This document shows positions 24,600 through 33,800 of a stretch of DNA of 54,805 bases, in pieces (within the stretch, counting starts at the first letter, position 1; each line of letters opens with the position of its first letter). The notes beneath the pieces are model-generated. The model searched no databases, was not told the DNA's origin, and was given only the letters and a program-made list of their open reading frames with translations. The position numbers and the translations under genes are program-made. Where the stretch lies: positions 1 through 54,805 of the forward strand of contig JAIFLR010000039.1 of assembly GCA_020048985.1 (NCBI GenBank), given 5' to 3'. Origin of the DNA: Halobacteriovorax sp. GTDB taxonomy: Bacteria; Bdellovibrionota; Bacteriovoracia; Bacteriovoracales; Bacteriovoracaceae.

Positions 24600-25254
24600 T
24601 AAATCTCTTTAGCTTTAGATCCATTTGAAGAGCTTGCGCCTTAGCGGCCCTTTTCGGACTTCGTTCAATTCCGATTGCTGACAGATTGTGGGCATTGGCC
24701 ACTGCCAGCATGCTTCCTTCTCCGCAGAATGGGTTTATCACAGTAGTGGTTGCCGTTTGCTCAGCGATGAATTTGGCGGCAAGAATACATGCTTCCAGCC
24801 CCATTCCCCGCTGCCAAGTTTTCTCCCCCAAATCTGGAAGAACGTCGGGTGTAGATTTTGCAATATCGACTTTGAGAGATTTAGAGAAACAAAGCATATG
24901 TGAGTATGAGGGTCTGCCAAAAGTGGCTATTCCCGCAGGAGATCGGCAGATGATTTTATGCCACAGAAGTTCGTGGCCTAAAGCTTCGGCAGCTTTCTGG
25001 CAAAGGTATCCCTTGTCCACCCATGCCCCATCAATTTTCACGTCTGATTGATAAAAAATAGTCACCCCATCATCAGGGCACCGAGACATAACTAAAGAAG
25101 CAGTCTTTATGAACCAGGCCTTCCAGTCGTTAAGCGTGTAGCCGGGAAATTCTGAAATGTCTGGCATCGAAGTGATGAAAGAGCATCCTGCTTGAATGTC
25201 TTTGGATTCCAGCCATGAGATCGCATCCTCACAGTAGACGGATCTCGTACTCAT
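24589..25254 (-). CDS. SAM-dependent methyltransferase, beta-class DNA-methylase-like order
   Basis: 221 residues. A motif IV-like region near the N-terminus (SFITSMPDISEFPGY) precedes the SAM-binding motif I near the C-terminus (VINPFCGEGSMLAVANAHNLSAIGIERSP). This permuted order is that of beta-class N4/N6 methylases. The catalytic [DNS]PP[YFW] is replaced by SMPD, so activity on amino groups of DNA is uncertain. GRPSYSHMLCFSK is a typical middle block. No target-recognition domain is large enough for a restriction methylase. Coupling by ATGA to an S4 RNA-binding protein suggests an RNA target instead; this is inference. Confidence 0.75.
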   Translation of the reverse strand: MSTRSVYCEDAISWLESKDIQAGCSFITSMPDISEFPGYTLNDWKAWFIKTASLVMSRCPDDGVTIFYQSDVKIDGAWVDKGYLCQKAAEALGHELLWHKIICRSPAGIATFGRPSYSHMLCFSKSLKVDIAKSTPDVLPDLGEKTWQRGMGLEACILAAKFIAEQTATTTVINPFCGEGSMLAVANAHNLSAIGIERSPKRAAKAQALQMDLKLKRFNEN

Positions 25255-25460
25255 ACCACTTTAACTTTTTCGCCTTTGTATTCTACAATTTGGCCCGAAC
25301 GAATCTTGGCGCGCTTTCTCAGCTCAACAGCGCCATCGACCTTCACTTCGCCAGCAGCGACGAAGTGCTTACCAACCCCACCCGTGGGCGCCATGCCAGC
25401 GACCTTTAAGAGGTCACAAAGATCAATGTGAGGTTTATCACCGAGAGTAATTTCTTTCAT
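25251..25460 (-). CDS. S4-domain RNA-binding protein (YbcJ-like)
   Basis: 69 residues, the size of YbcJ. The S4 core is clear: IDLCDLLKVAGMAPTGGVGKHFVAAGEVKVDGAVELRKRAKIRSGQIVEY, with the hallmark G-x-V-x-V-[DN]-G. It binds structured RNA, probably ribosomal, in the cytoplasm. GGAAAG upstream of the ATG is a fair ribosome binding site. Its stop overlaps the methyltransferase start (ATGA), so the two are likely functional partners. Confidence 0.93.
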   Translation of the reverse strand: MKEITLGDKPHIDLCDLLKVAGMAPTGGVGKHFVAAGEVKVDGAVELRKRAKIRSGQIVEYKGEKVKVV

Positions 25461-25469
25461 ACGTCTTTC

Positions 25470-26357
25470 CTATAACTGAACAAAAATGATCTTATTCTGA
25501 TTCATTTGAGGAATCATAAGTAGATTCAATTCTTTTGCGACTGAAATGTCTGCTGTTCCCTGGCCGAAGTTAAACATCTTTTTAACTTTACCCTGTTTAT
25601 TCATGGTAAAAACATCGCCGTTCATCCAATCAGATATCCACAAAACCCCTGAAGCATCGACCGATATCCCGTCGAGGTTACCTTGTATTTCGGTAACAAG
25701 GCTTATCTCATTGGTCTTAGCAAAAGGAATAATGGCCATTTCTCCCGGAGCCGAGGTCTTAAAAGTTTGAGGATCTATATTAGGTCCCCACTTAACCATA
25801 AGCAGGTGCTCTTTACCATCAGTGAATAAACCGTTACCGCCTTCGATCCTTGGATCTTGTAGCCAGTCATCAAGTCGGTCTTTATGAATTCGATATAAAA
25901 TATTCGAAAACATATCTGAAACATAGATATTGCCTTTAGCATCTGCCACGGCATCATTTAAAAACTTAGCATTTTTCACATTAAATGTTTTGATAATTTT
26001 AGATTTAGAAATGCTCACCTTATGGACTCGGGTCACATCCGTAACATAGAGATCATCACCAACAATAGCTAATCCCTTAGGAGCGTGAAAACCAGTCACC
26101 CACTTGGCATTGATAACCTTCCCGTCCTTGGAAATCTTGCTCAAATAACCCACGGGTTTTGTATCCATCGGGTTTCCAGAAGCAACGTTAGAAACAAAAA
26201 AGGCTGAATGAATAGGTGAATAAATAATCGATTCGGGGTGAAGGATTCCTTCTGAAATCTCAAAAGCGATATTAGGTTTAACTTCGACGTTTTTTTTCTT
26301 AGTTGATGAACAGCCAACCAAGACGATCATTGCAACTGAAATAAATATTAATTTCAT
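25470..26357 (-). CDS. SMP-30/NHL-like beta-propeller lipoprotein
   Basis: 295 residues. A lipoprotein signal peptide (MKLIFISVAMIVLVGCSS, lipobox LVGC) is followed by a beta-propeller with repeated blade ends: HPESIIYSPIHSAFFVSN, APKGLAIVGDDLYVTD, DAVADAKGNIYVSDMFSNILYRI and GISVDASGVLWISDWMNGDVF. It resembles the SMP-30/gluconolactonase fold; whether the metal-binding residues are intact was not established, so it may be a binding or sensor lipoprotein rather than a lactonase. AGAGG precedes the ATG. It sits 12 bases after the DUF1993 gene. Confidence 0.82.
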   Translation of the reverse strand: MKLIFISVAMIVLVGCSSTKKKNVEVKPNIAFEISEGILHPESIIYSPIHSAFFVSNVASGNPMDTKPVGYLSKISKDGKVINAKWVTGFHAPKGLAIVGDDLYVTDVTRVHKVSISKSKIIKTFNVKNAKFLNDAVADAKGNIYVSDMFSNILYRIHKDRLDDWLQDPRIEGGNGLFTDGKEHLLMVKWGPNIDPQTFKTSAPGEMAIIPFAKTNEISLVTEIQGNLDGISVDASGVLWISDWMNGDVFTMNKQGKVKKMFNFGQGTADISVAKELNLLMIPQMNQNKIIFVQL

Positions 26358-26369
26358 AATGACCTCTTA

Positions 26370-26876
26370 CTATTTCTTATAGGGCATTTCGCCTAGATAA
26401 TCTTTTTTACCTACAGGAACACCATTGTGACGAAGGATTGAGTAAGCTGTCGTGATATGAAAATACATATTAGGTATCGCATGCTGAGTGGCGAACTCGA
26501 ATCCAGTCAAATACTTACCTTCCCAACGAGGTTGTGAAATTTTGACATCTTCTGCGCCTTTGAAATCATTGGCAGTAAAAGTGTTTAAATAAGCAATCGT
26601 TTTTTCAATGCGTGCCTTAACCTCGGGTAGCGTTTTTTCATTGTCCTCATACACAGGTGCTTCTTTCCCGGTCATTCTGGCGGCATACATTTTTGCTGTA
26701 TCACAAGCAATTTGCACCTGACGGATAAAATTGAACTGATCAGGAGCAAGGCGGGCATTAAGAAGAACATCAATGTCAAACTTGCGATCAGTTGAATTTT
26801 GCACGGCCTTATCTATAAGATGATCTAGGTTATGAAGCATTTTTGTAAATTGAGGAACTGTGATTTCAAAAAGCAT
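26370..26876 (-). CDS. DUF1993 family protein
   Basis: 168 residues, the family length. Diagnostic stretches are TVPQFTKMLHNLDHLIDKA, RLAPDQFNFIRQVQIACD, FATQHAIPNMYFHITTAYSILRHNGVPVGKKDYLG. It belongs to a DinB-like four-helix-bundle family of unknown activity. Cytoplasmic; no signal peptide. AAGGA lies seven bases before the ATG. Followed closely by the propeller lipoprotein. Confidence 0.92.
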   Translation of the reverse strand: MLFEITVPQFTKMLHNLDHLIDKAVQNSTDRKFDIDVLLNARLAPDQFNFIRQVQIACDTAKMYAARMTGKEAPVYEDNEKTLPEVKARIEKTIAYLNTFTANDFKGAEDVKISQPRWEGKYLTGFEFATQHAIPNMYFHITTAYSILRHNGVPVGKKDYLGEMPYKK

Positions 26877-26901
26877 ATGCTGTCCTTAGTGGAAGGGGAA
26901 A

Positions 26902-27297
26902 TTATTGATGGTGCTGTAGTTTAAAGGTAGCGTCGGTATCAAAGGCATTATAATCACAAGTGAGTTCCTCACCTGATTTAATATCTCTAGCAGCAATATT
27001 ATAGGCATTACCGTCGCCGGCTTCTACCAGGTTTGGATTCTCGGAATGGTTCATATGTCGAGCATGGTCTCCGCAGAGAATGAATGTTTTTTTTCCACCA
27101 TCATGCTGACCATAGGCGTACATGTTAAGAAAACTTCTAATGGCTTCCGGATAAGTAGAAATTAGTGTTTCATCGATTTCGACATCCAACACTGGATCAA
27201 ATTTCCAGACAATCTGTCCGGCCTTGATATCTTCAGCGGTAAAACAACCGACACCATGAATATCACTGAATTTGAGGAAGGATTTTACGAGCAACAT
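26902..27297 (-). CDS. SET-domain protein
   Basis: 131 residues forming a minimal SET domain: GVGCFTAEDIKAGQIVWKFD (GxG/F entry), HARHMNHSENPNLV (the NHSxxPN pseudoknot motif) and ARDIKSGEELTCDYNAFD (GEELTxDY). SET proteins use SAM to methylate lysines. The pre- and post-SET cysteines of eukaryotic enzymes are absent, as usual for bacterial members. No Shine-Dalgarno; a TATAAT sits nine bases before the ATG. The target is unknown. Confidence 0.87.
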   Translation of the reverse strand: MLLVKSFLKFSDIHGVGCFTAEDIKAGQIVWKFDPVLDVEIDETLISTYPEAIRSFLNMYAYGQHDGGKKTFILCGDHARHMNHSENPNLVEAGDGNAYNIAARDIKSGEELTCDYNAFDTDATFKLQHHQ

Positions 27298-27347
27298 AAT
27301 GGAATGATTATAGACAAATTATGGACTCGTGAAAGGGACAATTTCGA

Positions 27348-28532
27348 TTATTTTATAGAAATTTTATTCACCGCAACGAAAGGTGCAGGCTGTCTAAACT
27401 TGGTAAGCCATTTCTCCGTCAGGCACGAATACCCCCCTGCTCCCCAGCCTTTCCCCCAGCTGTTGGCAATCAGAATACAGTAGTTGCCTTCCTCAGTTTT
27501 AATCGCCTCTGGAAGTTCCATGACACCAACAGCTATGAAAGCGTGGCCAAGGGCATGCCGGTCAAGCGCCACACCAATCTTTTTTGAAGCCTCTGCAAGA
27601 CTGACGAAACCTTCATTTTTATAAAAATTTTCTGTCAATTTAGCTGCCATGATCACAGGAACATTTTTTTTGAGGTTATCAATAACATCGGCGAGTGTTC
27701 TGACGTCTTCAAAACTGACGACTTTCGCTACCCCTTGATGACAATTTGAGGGAAGTGGAATTTGAGTTTCGTTAAGATCCATCCCTTTAGTTTCATAAGA
27801 ACAATTATTTTCCAGAGGTATATCAATTTGTTTATGATTTTGTGAAAAACGGAAAGCGTGATTGACCCAAGAGCCTTTGTGTCCACAGGGGCTGCTTTGA
27901 CAAGCAGGCTTACTGGCCCAGTAGAAATACTGCTCGGACAAATCGTGCGTAATTTTATTTTGCGCCAGAAGAATTTCCAGTGCCCTGATACCGGCAAAAG
28001 CCGAGCAGGTGGGGCGTGAAAACTGATCTCTAACTGCTACGTCAAACGCCCCATTAACGATATGTACTTGAGGAAGATTAGGAATGACTTTTTGTTCAAC
28101 AATCAGTTCTTTTTTTACAGGAATCTCGAAAGTATTTTCTTGATAGATTTTAATCCTACCAAGAAAAATTGCTTGCTCTTTTTGCCACATTTTTCTTTGT
28201 TCTATGACTTCTCTCTTCCAGCCTTCACGAGTCTTTTGATCATCAAGTTTTAATCGGTCCATGTCACTGAGACTTTTTTGATTTTCAGCGAGCTTCTGGT
28301 CTTCAATATTCTTTTGGGCAATTAGCGCTTTGTTCCTCGCCTTGGCCTCAGCGACGACCTGCTCACCGCGACTCATCTTTTTAACTTGAGAGAAATCACC
28401 CCGTAATTTTAGTTGTGCTAAAACTGCTTGATACTCCGGAACATTCTGAAATTGATAGTCCCTTGAAACATGAGTCAACACGGTAGCAAAAGCTGAAGGC
28501 AGCATGAGGCTTAAAAGAATTAGTTTAAACAT
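27348..28532 (-). CDS. Secreted papain-like (C1) cysteine protease with N-terminal helical region
   Basis: 394 residues from ATG 28532 (the frame extends to 28556, but the signal peptide MFKLILLSLMLPSAFA starts at 28532). A charged, probably coiled-coil stretch (about residues 40-115, rich in Glu/Lys/Gln) precedes the protease domain. The catalytic Cys lies in VRDQFSRPTCSAFAGIRALE, the His in RHALGHAFIAVGV and the Asn in IANSWGKGWGAGGY: a complete C1 triad. It is probably periplasmic or secreted. The ATG lies eight bases inside the transporter gene upstream, so the two are co-transcribed. Confidence 0.87.
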   Translation of the reverse strand: MFKLILLSLMLPSAFATVLTHVSRDYQFQNVPEYQAVLAQLKLRGDFSQVKKMSRGEQVVAEAKARNKALIAQKNIEDQKLAENQKSLSDMDRLKLDDQKTREGWKREVIEQRKMWQKEQAIFLGRIKIYQENTFEIPVKKELIVEQKVIPNLPQVHIVNGAFDVAVRDQFSRPTCSAFAGIRALEILLAQNKITHDLSEQYFYWASKPACQSSPCGHKGSWVNHAFRFSQNHKQIDIPLENNCSYETKGMDLNETQIPLPSNCHQGVAKVVSFEDVRTLADVIDNLKKNVPVIMAAKLTENFYKNEGFVSLAEASKKIGVALDRHALGHAFIAVGVMELPEAIKTEEGNYCILIANSWGKGWGAGGYSCLTEKWLTKFRQPAPFVAVNKISIK

Positions 28533-29676
28533 GTTTTTGTTTCTCATCCAAAGCAATTGAAACGGTCATATCCCCAAGAACGTTAACAACTGAGCGCCCT
28601 CTCCCTAGGATCCAATCTACAGTCAAAAGCATTGGGAGGATTTCAGTTGGAAGACCAACCGTCGTAAGAACCAAAGACAAGGTGATAAATCCAGCTTCAG
28701 GAATCCCCGCAATACCAATTGTTCCCATGACACAAATAAGTGCTGCCGTTAATTGAGTGGTCAGATCCATCTGAATGCCAGCAGCTTGTGCCACAAAGAA
28801 AACCGCCATCCCTTCATATAAAAGGATCCCATCATTGTTGAGATTGGTTCCAACACACGCGCCAAGAGTGGAAGCTTTTTTAGAGACCTTTAATTCATCC
28901 AAACTCTTAAGTGTGAGCGGCAAGGTCGCAAGACTCGAATTAACACCCCAAGCGTACACAAGGGTAGCCCGAACCTTACGCCAAAAATAGCGCAGGGGAA
29001 TTCCTTTATAGAGAAGCCAGCCTTGATAAACAATGAAGACGTGGAGAAATAATCCAGTCATCCCAACGGCAAGGTACTGGCTTAATCCTTTCAATGGTTC
29101 AAAACCAAATTCACCAACGGTTTTGGCCACAACACCGAAAACGGCCAGTGGCACCAAGTGCACCAGCCATGTCAAGGCCACTTCAAACATTTTGGTCATG
29201 ATAGAAAGAAAATGGGTAAACTTCTCGATGATTCTTTTCTCATCCTCATTTGCATGAGTGCGAACTTTTCTGAGGGCAAACCCTAAAAGAAGAGCAATAA
29301 AGATCAGACTGATAACCGCATTATCTACGAAAGGCTTCATGAAACTTTCAGGAAAATAGGCCTTAAAACTTTCTATGAAATTGATTTTCTGGCCGGCATA
29401 TTTCGCCAACTGATCAGGAGTCGTCATGGTGCTATGGATCTGGGACAAGCTCTCCCCTGCTCTGAAAATTTGTGAAAGTCCGATTCCAATAATCAAGGCA
29501 CAGATAGAGTTAAAGCTCGTGATCATGATCAGTTTAGAACCAAGTTTCCCAGAGATTTCCGAGGTCAAAATAGAGCTTAAAATCACGAAGAATAATAAAG
29601 GAGTAGCGGCGGCCACCGCCCCCAGGATCAGGGCCAGAATGATTTGAAATGACAGGCTCTTCATGAACTTAGGCAT
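28525..29676 (-). CDS. Dicarboxylate/amino acid:cation symporter (DAACS/SDF family)
   Basis: 383 residues, slightly short of the usual 400-430, with about eight membrane segments plus re-entrant loops. Recognisable blocks are the serine-containing loop WGVNSSLATLPLT, the cation-site stretch GTNLNNDGILLYEGMAVFF, GIAGIPEAGFITLSLVL and DWILGRGRSVVNVLGD. It imports acidic amino acids, Ser/Thr or C4-dicarboxylates with Na+ or H+; which one cannot be told. GAGG lies before the ATG. Likely to supply the cell with products of extracellular digestion, in line with the co-encoded protease. Confidence 0.92.
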   Translation of the reverse strand: MPKFMKSLSFQIILALILGAVAAATPLLFFVILSSILTSEISGKLGSKLIMITSFNSICALIIGIGLSQIFRAGESLSQIHSTMTTPDQLAKYAGQKINFIESFKAYFPESFMKPFVDNAVISLIFIALLLGFALRKVRTHANEDEKRIIEKFTHFLSIMTKMFEVALTWLVHLVPLAVFGVVAKTVGEFGFEPLKGLSQYLAVGMTGLFLHVFIVYQGWLLYKGIPLRYFWRKVRATLVYAWGVNSSLATLPLTLKSLDELKVSKKASTLGACVGTNLNNDGILLYEGMAVFFVAQAAGIQMDLTTQLTAALICVMGTIGIAGIPEAGFITLSLVLTTVGLPTEILPMLLTVDWILGRGRSVVNVLGDMTVSIALDEKQKHV

Positions 29677-29812
29677 AGTTTTTCCTCAAAAATGGATTGA
29701 AATTAAATTATGCAGGGAATTGCCCAAAATGTAAAAATTACTTTAAGTGAGTTAGAACTGTACGAAATGCGGCGATAAACGTTAAAAGGACTGACTATAA
29801 TTTGGAGTTTCT

Positions 29813-30055
29813 ATGAATATTAAAAAGGCCGTATGCCATCTTTGGGGTCATGATTTTATCATGGATTCAAGAACCTTTTATCAATTAGAGGAAGACAATA
29901 ACTCCATCTGTACTAGATGCGGCAAGCTCAAATTTATGTCCTTCGCTCAAAAGAGCACTCCGTCAGATGAATCGGCTTCTAGAGTCATGTTTCAAAATTA
30001 TAATTACATGAATAGTCATCAAGAAATTAAAGCCGAGAATCGCTCTCTTAACTAA
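29813..30055 (+). CDS. Small putative zinc-binding protein
   Basis: 80 residues. VCHLWGHDF near the N-terminus and SICTRCGKL in the middle give a C/H...CxxC set that could bind one zinc, similar in pattern to small DUF1660-like proteins. The C-terminal half is polar. GGAG five bases before the ATG and a TATAAT at 29796-29801 support expression. Function unknown. Confidence 0.7.
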   Translation: MNIKKAVCHLWGHDFIMDSRTFYQLEEDNNSICTRCGKLKFMSFAQKSTPSDESASRVMFQNYNYMNSHQEIKAENRSLN

Positions 30056-30122
30056 CCGATATCATGAATCTGCATTGACTATTCTCAACTCGAGACCATC
30101 TTCTAATGATTAGGAGATTTAA

Positions 30123-30809
30123 ATGCAGAAACTTCTCTCAAAAACACTTTTATCCAAAAAAATATCACCCCAAAGCGTGCTAGTAGGTCTGGTGAGTTAC
30201 CTGATCCTCCTGCTGGCGTTTATCTGGAATAATCATAACCTGACCGCCAATGGTTTTGTGGTTTATGAACAAGGTGAATACTGGAAGGCCTTTACCACTT
30301 CATTAATGCATGCTGATTTTGTACACCTAGGTCACAACACACTTTTCTTTATTACCTTTTCCGTTCTTCTCAATTTCTACTTTGGATTTTGGGTATTTCC
30401 TATCTTAAGCTTCGTTGTTGGTGGGGTGATTAATCTTATAGCTCTAAAAATCTATGATCCAAATGTCTACTTAGTGGGCATCTCTGGCGTCATTTATTTT
30501 ATGGCCGCCTTCTGGATGACACTATTTGTAGGACTGGAACGTCAATGGAGCTTGTACAAAAGAACAATGATCGCAACGGGCGTTTCACTCATTCTCTTTT
30601 TCCCAGAAGTTTTTGTAAAGAACGTGAGTTATCTGGCACACGGGCTGGGTTTTGGGCTCGGAATTGTGCTGGGTCTTGCCTATTTTTGGATCAAGCGAGA
30701 GGAGCTGCGATCCCATGAAGTGTGGATCGAAAAAGCTCCTGAGAATCATGAATTGGAAGAATATATTTCAAGTTTAGAGGAAGAGAACTGTGGCGAGTGC
30801 CACAGTTAA
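30123..30809 (+). CDS. Rhomboid-family intramembrane serine protease
   Basis: 228 residues and six membrane segments. The catalytic Ser is S121 in VGISGVIYF (GxSG) and the His is H173 in SYLAHGLGFGLG. The oxyanion HxxxN region is HADFVHLGHNTLFF. Both catalytic residues are present, so it should cleave transmembrane substrates within the inner membrane. AGGAG precedes the ATG by six bases. The C-terminus ends in CGECHS, an unusual Cys-rich tail. Convergent with the NHL lipoprotein, one base between stops. Confidence 0.88.
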   Translation: MQKLLSKTLLSKKISPQSVLVGLVSYLILLLAFIWNNHNLTANGFVVYEQGEYWKAFTTSLMHADFVHLGHNTLFFITFSVLLNFYFGFWVFPILSFVVGGVINLIALKIYDPNVYLVGISGVIYFMAAFWMTLFVGLERQWSLYKRTMIATGVSLILFFPEVFVKNVSYLAHGLGFGLGIVLGLAYFWIKREELRSHEVWIEKAPENHELEEYISSLEEENCGECHS

Positions 30810-30810
30810 A

Positions 30811-33800
30811 TTACCACCATTTTTTTACCATACGTATCGTGTGAGTTCTTTTTTCGGCAATGTACAGATTTCCATCCCCGTCAAAAGCAAGACCCGAAGG
30901 CTCTGCTAAAGTTGCGTTGGCAGAGTCCACACCCTCTTGTTCAATATTTTGTTGAATGGCACCCTTGATTGTAGCCGCCGAAGACTTTCCAATGGTTTTT
31001 ACTGACTCAACCCCACTACGATCAAAGCAGATTACGTTTTGTGGCGTCTGAGAGAAAACTGTACCGAAGGCTCCCTGAGAGTAACAAATCCAGTTACCAA
31101 AAGCTGCGACACCTGTCATGAAAGTTCCAGTTCCTGAAACGATAGTCTTAATTTCTCCTGGATCGATATCAATATCGGAGCCCGTCGGATCTTTAATGGT
31201 TACAGTTGCCGAACTAAAATTAGCGTAACGAAGTCCGTTTATAGTTGTTGTTGCAAGTTGACCATCGACGATAAAAAAGTTTCCATCGGTTGCATAGTCA
31301 GGATCCAGCTCCATATCTCGTGGGTTTAAAAATAGAGCTGCGGCAAATAACCCATCAGTGATTGGTCCTGTGTTAGTATATGTCGTACCACAAGTACCAA
31401 TTTCTTGGGTAATCAGATTTGCAGAATCAACTTTTAAAATACAGCTGTTGGCATTGTTCGCCATTCTTAAAACTGAACCAGTTGGGTCTGATAAAATACC
31501 CCAAAGGTTGTGAAGTTGGACGGGGGCAGCAGTTGCAATCTGACCATTCATGGTCCCTTGAACCCAATTCGCAGCCCCCAAAGCATTTCGACCTGCGACT
31601 GTTGTAACTCGACCACCATTGATGTCTACACCAAACAAAGTATCAAATCCGCTAGGATTTTTATTGTAACCTCTAACATGCAAACTATTCGCAGCGCCAC
31701 TTGAATACAAAAGCGTATTTTTATCTTCAACAAAAAAAATGTCTCTTGGAGTTCTAAAACCGTTTGCGTTGGGGAAAACATTGTTGCCAGCATCTGCGAC
31801 GGCAATTGAAACTCCATTTGAAAGCTCTGTCTTGACTGTCCCAACATCCAAATCAATGGATCTTATACGCGCATTAAGAACGTCACTGATATAGAGTGTA
31901 TTTTCAGTTAGGCTATAAAACAATGAAGTTGGATCATTTAATCTTGTCGTATTTGGAGGAACATCTCCATCTCCATCAAATCCACCAGGATTCACACTCG
32001 TAAACACATTTCCAGTAGCACCATTGTTTACATAGGTATCTAAAGTAGAAATCATAAAATTTGCGTTATCAGAGACCCAAAGATGAGACGCCGTCTCAAA
32101 AGCACCAATAGGACCATTCAGAGCCGCGGAAGCATTGGCATTTGTGGTCGGTCTTAAAGCTCCTGCTGTCCCACTTCCCCAAACTCGGGCATAAAATCCT
32201 GGCGAAACGGCTACTCCACCTATCGTTACAGTTGTTGCGTTTGTGGTATTTAAAAATCCAACATGGTGATTAGGGTTGTTGGTGAAATAGAACCCTTCGA
32301 CTACTCCACCTCTGACTCGCGGATATAAACTATATGCACGCAGAGTTGCTGCTGCCGTATCCCATCTAAATCCGGCGGTAGAAGTCGTATTACACGCAGT
32401 TGTGTTTCTCGTGAGCCTCATCATCGTATTCGCCGCAGGTGTAATATCGCCGCCGACGGCAGCTCCATAGAAAGTTGGCGCTCCAGAAATATTAGCGACA
32501 AAAATATTACAAGCTGATAAAGGTGTTGAAATAATCAGCGCATCTTCAGTTGGGTGTTTAATCATGGCATAAATCCCTGGGGATTTTGCCGTACCATTCA
32601 TGGCGCCTTCAGTAATCGCCGCATTATTCATAATAAAATTTGTCCCGATGAGAGTCGAGGTATCAAATTTCTTAAGGGTATACTCGTTCACGCCATTCAG
32701 ATAACAAGCAGTATAAAGACTCGTTCCATCAAGAACGAGATCTACTGGTCCTGAACATTTGTGACCAGTCGCCGTTACCGCAGTGACACCTGCTACGTTA
32801 GAAGTTGCGCAAGATCCAATTGCGGTACATGTTCCGCCTGCAAAGATCTGAGGCTTACCCAAAATGCTTGAAGTTGAAGCCCCATCAAAGAGTACTTTCA
32901 CCACTCTATTATTGCCATAATCTGATATATACAGTGCTTTATTGGTATCATCCCAGCCCAGGCCAGCAGGAATATTTAGGTAGAAGTTTGTCGCTATCTG
33001 CCCAACAGTACCAGTGCCTGGAACGCCAGTTCCAACAAGGGCAACAATTCTTTTTGGACCAACACTTGTAGTTGTAAAAGGTCCGGTACCGGCATTGCAA
33101 GTAGAGGTTGTGCAACTTTTAAAATCATATGATCCAGTGGCATTGCTATTATAAAACCAAACAATACCGTTAGTAGAGTCACTAATAAAATAAGTTCCAG
33201 CTGCAGGTCCTTGGATCATTCGCGCTGGGCGAATTCTAATATTGGCGGCGTCATTAACAGTATGTAACCCACTACCAAGACCAGGTCTCCCGGCCAAAGT
33301 ACAAATTTGACCTGCCGTTAGATTCAAGCAATACGTCGATAAGTAGCTGGTATATATATTCCATGTATCTTGCGCTTCTTCCAAACCGTCTGAGACAACA
33401 ATTTTTAATTCTTTGGTTCCCTGAAGTGCTGCACTATCACAAGCTGGTGTAAAAGTCAGAGTTGAAGTCATAGGGTTACTGGCGACATTGGTAGAAACCG
33501 AAAACATCTGATCAATGGACGGATCAGTAATAGCAGTGCCACCGTAGGTCCAGACAATTGAGTGAGACTGCCCGGCATCGCCAAAATTTTGATCATTTAT
33601 TATGGTAGAGAACTGCACGGAATCAGAACAGTTAAAATTCAGAGATGCTGAGGTTGAAGGAGTTCCAGGAGTTCCACTTGTAGTGAGAACATACGAAGAC
33701 GAAGTGAACGCTGGAGGTGCGTTGAAAATCAGGTTAAAATCCATGGAGTCTGAGGTAGCGTTGTTATCTGAAAGCAAAACATTTAGCGTGTAAGAACCGA

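Noticed and set aside
24589-25254. Restriction-modification DNA methylase
   Set aside because: No restriction enzyme, no target-recognition domain, and the catalytic motif is degenerate.
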